This document shows, piece after piece, positions 61,417-64,000 of a stretch of 64,000 nt of DNA. The notes beneath the pieces are model-generated. The model searched no databases. It was not told the origin of the DNA and was given only the letters and a program-made list of their open reading frames with translations. How positions within the stretch are numbered: the first letter of the stretch is position 1; each line of letters opens with the position of its first letter. Made by a program: the position numbers and the translations under genes. Where the stretch lies: NCBI GenBank assembly GCA_017427415.1, contig JAFRSU010000076.1, positions 143,867 to 207,866 of the forward strand. Reading direction: 5' to 3'. The DNA is from Lachnospiraceae bacterium. GTDB taxonomy: Bacteria; Bacillota; Clostridia; Lachnospirales; Lachnospiraceae.

Positions 61417-61884
61417 ATCTGTAATGCATATATAGATCGACAGATGTTCCTCATCGTTTATTACGATCGGTATCCTGATCGCGGTGGTCTCGGCCTGAAG
61501 CTTTAAGTCATAGCCATGCATGGACAGGGGAGGAGTGATATCAAATACGATATTCATGGTCGAGAATATGGTAGAGGAGTTACCCATGATCATATTCCCC
61601 AGCTCTCCCAAAGCTGAGCAGGCCATTGCATCGAGCTCATTAACAGGCATTCCCATCATCATGACGGAAGCCGTATCCTTTGCTTTTTGTTCGGTAAAGC
61701 CAAGTATCACCTGACCCTTCATCCCTCCGGTCACGCCTACCTGGATCAGGAATGCATTATCAGGGAATTTCATATCGGACAGCGACGGTTTCCCGAGTGC
61801 TCCGCCTGTCATTCCCAGCATTTCCATAACTGTCAGGGTAGCCTTGACGAAAGGATTGATATATTTTATATCGACAGATGCCAT
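61411..61884 (-). CDS. cheX: CheY-P phosphatase CheX
   Basis: CheX removes phosphate from CheY. The 157-residue protein has the single ExxN active site in GELGNMIMGNSS (about 90-101) and the typical C-terminal PLSMHG...TTAIRIPI region. It is the third CheC-family protein here, after FliY and CheC. It stands alone on the - strand away from the operon. The 5' leader can fold (GTGCCG 61963-61968 with CGGCAC complement 61922-61927), but I recognise no riboswitch. A weak promoter TTGAAA...TATACG lies near 61994-62024. Confidence 0.92.
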   Translation of the reverse strand: MASVDIKYINPFVKATLTVMEMLGMTGGALGKPSLSDMKFPDNAFLIQVGVTGGMKGQVILGFTEQKAKDTASVMMMGMPVNELDAMACSALGELGNMIMGNSSTIFSTMNIVFDITPPLSMHGYDLKLQAETTAIRIPIVINDEEHLSIYICITDN

Positions 61885-62050
61885 ATCTTATCCTTTTCGC
61901 AGTGAATATCCCATAGATCCCGTGCCGTATAAAAGCAGGCTGAAACTGCCATGGCATAAAGCCGGCACGTAATATACAGAATATTATCTTAATATCGTAT
62001 ACTAATTCATAATAACATATTTCAAAAAAAATAGCAAGAAGTAAAAAGTG

Positions 62051-62079
62051 TTGCGAAATCATGCGAAAAGTTGTATGAT
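62051..62079 (+). promoter_or_regulatory. Sigma-A promoter of the phosphoglucomutase gene
   Basis: TTGCGA (62051-62056), a 17-base spacer and TATGAT (62074-62079), 32 bases ahead of the start codon. Confidence 0.7.
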
Positions 62080-62111
62080 TATTGATGAAAAAAATGTTTG
62101 GGAGGTTTACT

Positions 62112-63845
62112 ATGGAATCAAAGGATTACATGGAAGAATATTGTTTATGGATGTCTTCGGACGCATTTGACGAGAAGACAAAAAAAGAGCTTGAATCCAT
62201 CGCCGGGAACGAAGAAGAGATCAAGGACCGCTTCTACAGAAGCCTTGAATTCGGTACTGCCGGACTTCGCGGCGTGATAGGCGCAGGCACCAACAGAATG
62301 AATATCTATACTGTCAGAAAGGCATCTCAGGGCCTTGCAAATGTTATCATACGTGAGGGAGGCCAGGATAAGGGTGTTGCCATAGCATATGATTCAAGAC
62401 ATATGTCCGTGGAATTCAGTGAGGAAGCAGCTCTGTGCCTCAACGCCAACGGTATCAAGACCTATCTGTTTGATTCGTTAAGACCCACACCCGAGCTTTC
62501 GTTTGCATTAAGGGAGCTTGGCTGTATAGCAGGTATAGTGGTTACCGCAAGCCACAATCCTTCGGAGTACAACGGATATAAGGTATACTGGGAGGACGGT
62601 GCACAGATCACCGCACCTAAGGATGCACAGATCATAAACGAAGTCAATTCAATCACCGATTACCTGTCGCTTAAGACCATGTCAAGGCTCGATGCCATAA
62701 AGGCAGGACTTTTCCATATCATCGGCAAAGAGATAGATGACAGATATAACGAGGAGCTTATGAAGCTTGCACTCCGTCCGGATGTTATAAAGAAGGCGGC
62801 AGAGGATATCTCTATAGTTTACACACCTTTCCACGGCACCGGCAACCTGCCTGTAAGGCGTGTTCTTAAGGAACTCGGCTTTAAAAAGGTATATGTGGTA
62901 CCCGAGCAGGAGAAGCCTGACGGGGACTTCCCTACGGTTGCATATCCCAACCCCGAAGACAAGAGTGCGTTTAAGCTTGCCTTAGAGCTTGCAGAAAAGG
63001 TTAATGCCGACTTAGTACTAGCGACAGACCCCGATGCCGACAGACTCGGAGTATATGCCAAGGATTCGAAGACCGGAGAGTACATGGCATTTACCGGTAA
63101 CATGAGCGGTACACTGCTTTGCGAATACCAGCTTGCAACTCGCAAGGAATTAGGGCTTATGCCTGAGAATCCCGCAGTTATCAAGACCATTGTTACTACC
63201 AATATGTGTGATGTAGTAGCTAAGAAGTTCGGCTGTACACTTATCGAGTGTCTGACCGGATTTAAATATATCGGCGAGCAGATAAAACTGTTCGAGCAGG
63301 GTGTTAAAAACTTTAATTACGTATTCGGTTATGAGGAGTCCTACGGATGTCTTATCGGTACACATGCAAGGGACAAGGATGCATGTGCCGCAGTTATGGG
63401 CCTGTGTGAGGCAGCAGCATACAACAAGCTGCAGGGTAAGAGCTTATGGGATAAGATGCTTGAGATGTACGACGAGTACGGCTACTACCGTGAGGGTGCC
63501 GTATCGGTATCCATGCCCGGTGCCGACGGAGCACAAAAAATTGCAGCTATCCTTGACAATCTCCGCCAGAATCCTATTTCCGAACTTGGCGGTTTCAAGG
63601 TGATTGAAGCAAGAGATTACAAGCTTCATACAGTAAAGAACATGGTGACGGGTGAGACCTCCGAGACCACACTTCCCGAGTCGAATGTACTTTATTACGT
63701 ACTTGAGAATGATCAGTGGTGCTGCGTAAGACCTTCCGGTACAGAGCCTAAGATCAAGTTCTACTACGGCATCAAGGGTACTTCCATGGAGGATGCCGAC
63801 AGACTGTATGCTTTAGTGGGTGAGGCCATCAAAAAGCTTGCTTAA
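62112..63845 (+). CDS. Phosphoglucomutase (alpha-D-phosphohexomutase family)
   Basis: This enzyme interconverts glucose 1-phosphate and glucose 6-phosphate for glycogen and wall precursor synthesis. From the ATG at 62112 (GGGAGG upstream) it has 577 residues. The phosphoserine loop is TASHNPSEYNG (Ser about 147), the metal loop DPDADR (about 307-312), the sugar loop GYEESYG (about 408-414), and the phosphate-binding RPSGTEPK near the end. Frame upstream to 62082 would put extra starts over the promoter -10 region. Related mutases may accept other sugars. Confidence 0.94.
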   Translation: MESKDYMEEYCLWMSSDAFDEKTKKELESIAGNEEEIKDRFYRSLEFGTAGLRGVIGAGTNRMNIYTVRKASQGLANVIIREGGQDKGVAIAYDSRHMSVEFSEEAALCLNANGIKTYLFDSLRPTPELSFALRELGCIAGIVVTASHNPSEYNGYKVYWEDGAQITAPKDAQIINEVNSITDYLSLKTMSRLDAIKAGLFHIIGKEIDDRYNEELMKLALRPDVIKKAAEDISIVYTPFHGTGNLPVRRVLKELGFKKVYVVPEQEKPDGDFPTVAYPNPEDKSAFKLALELAEKVNADLVLATDPDADRLGVYAKDSKTGEYMAFTGNMSGTLLCEYQLATRKELGLMPENPAVIKTIVTTNMCDVVAKKFGCTLIECLTGFKYIGEQIKLFEQGVKNFNYVFGYEESYGCLIGTHARDKDACAAVMGLCEAAAYNKLQGKSLWDKMLEMYDEYGYYREGAVSVSMPGADGAQKIAAILDNLRQNPISELGGFKVIEARDYKLHTVKNMVTGETSETTLPESNVLYYVLENDQWCCVRPSGTEPKIKFYYGIKGTSMEDADRLYALVGEAIKKLA

Positions 63846-63857
63846 ATCCTGATTTTT

Positions 63858-63884
63858 AGCCGTGCTATTGCACGGCTTTTTTCT
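63858..63884 (+). terminator. Terminator after phosphoglucomutase
   Basis: AGCCGTGC (63858-63865) and GCACGGCT (63870-63877) form a perfect stem with a TATT loop, followed by TTTTTT. Confidence 0.9.
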
Positions 63885-63890
63885 ATCTTA

Positions 63891-64000
63891 GGGTCGGGCG
63901 GGATGCCTGCCTCCGTATAAAACCCGTCTTCGCTTGCCGCAGGGATATGCTATGGTGCCATTTATCCTTTCACTTCGAACGCTTGCAACCGGGTGTCCGC
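63891..64000 (+). repeat. Structured repeat family 2, copy 3, cut by the window end
   Basis: The last 110 bases align on the + strand with the 5' half of family 2: outer-stem start ending in TAAAACC, then CCGTCTTCGCTTG, CGCAGGGATATGC, CTTGCAACCGGGTGTCCGC. The same motifs occur in the same order in copy 1 (+) and in copy 2 read on the - strand. The pairing half lies past base 64000. It follows the phosphoglucomutase terminator. Confidence 0.75.

Noticed and set aside
1..64000. CRISPR arrays, tRNA or rRNA genes, prophage or transposase genes
   Set aside because: None was seen on either strand; repeats are not regularly spaced and no cloverleaf or integrase motif was recognised by eye.

Overview
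The window comes from a motile, low-to-moderate GC member of the Firmicutes, most likely Lachnospiraceae (Butyrivibrio, Roseburia or Pseudobutyrivibrio-like). The order topA - codY - flgB ... fliA - swrB-like gene - rpsB - tsf matches the classic Firmicutes fla/che block. A single-membrane flagellar gene set, CodY, FliY, CheC/CheD/CheX, strong AGGAGG-type ribosome binding sites and a YesM/YesN-like two-component system all fit. The genus is an inference from memory of gene order and protein style; no search was run.

Layout. 1-2305: the 3' end of topA, then codY with a near-perfect CodY box at its own promoter. 2315-37856: about 35 kb of flagellar and chemotaxis genes, all on the + strand. They run in order through the rod (flgB, flgC, fliE), MS ring, C ring and export ATPase (fliF to fliJ), hook (fliK, flgD, flgE), stator (motA, motB), switch (fliM, fliY), export gate (fliO to flhA), pole and number control (flhF, flhG), a PilZ protein, cheB-A-W-C-D, sigma-28 (fliA), a FapA-like protein, an SwrB-like protein and a Thr/Pro-repeat membrane protein. 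There is a terminator after flgE and a sigma-A promoter before flbD, so the block is probably at least two transcription units. 38050-39932: rpsB-tsf with their own promoter. 40317-41987: a chemoreceptor on the - strand. 42290-48987: a lipoprotein, a sugar-type ABC importer (binding protein plus two permeases, no ATPase) and a histidine kinase/AraC-type regulator pair that probably controls it. 48993-51669: biotin ligase and an Xaa-Pro aminopeptidase, convergent. 51852-61298: an HD-GYP protein followed by a seven-gene Mrp/Mbh-like ion-translocating membrane module with four antiporter-type subunits. 61411-61884: cheX on the - strand. 62112-63845: phosphoglucomutase.

How the genes work together: nearly the whole machine for building, powering and steering a flagellum is here, but cheY, cheR and flagellin are not in the window, and CheB lacks its receiver domain. 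A PilZ protein and an HD-GYP protein suggest c-di-GMP control of motility.

The most unusual content is non-coding. Two families of long, nested, structured repeats sit between genes. Family 1 has three copies (3719-3897, 39931-40111, 40152-40308). Family 2 has two full copies (22727-22973, 23110-23439) and one copy cut by the window end (from about 63891). Within each family the stem sequences differ between copies but pair within each copy, while short unpaired motifs are conserved. This is the pattern of a selected RNA (or cruciform) structure rather than of an ordinary MITE. Each family has one pair of copies in convergent orientation, and one family-1 copy and the family-2 pair interrupt the flagellar gene order.
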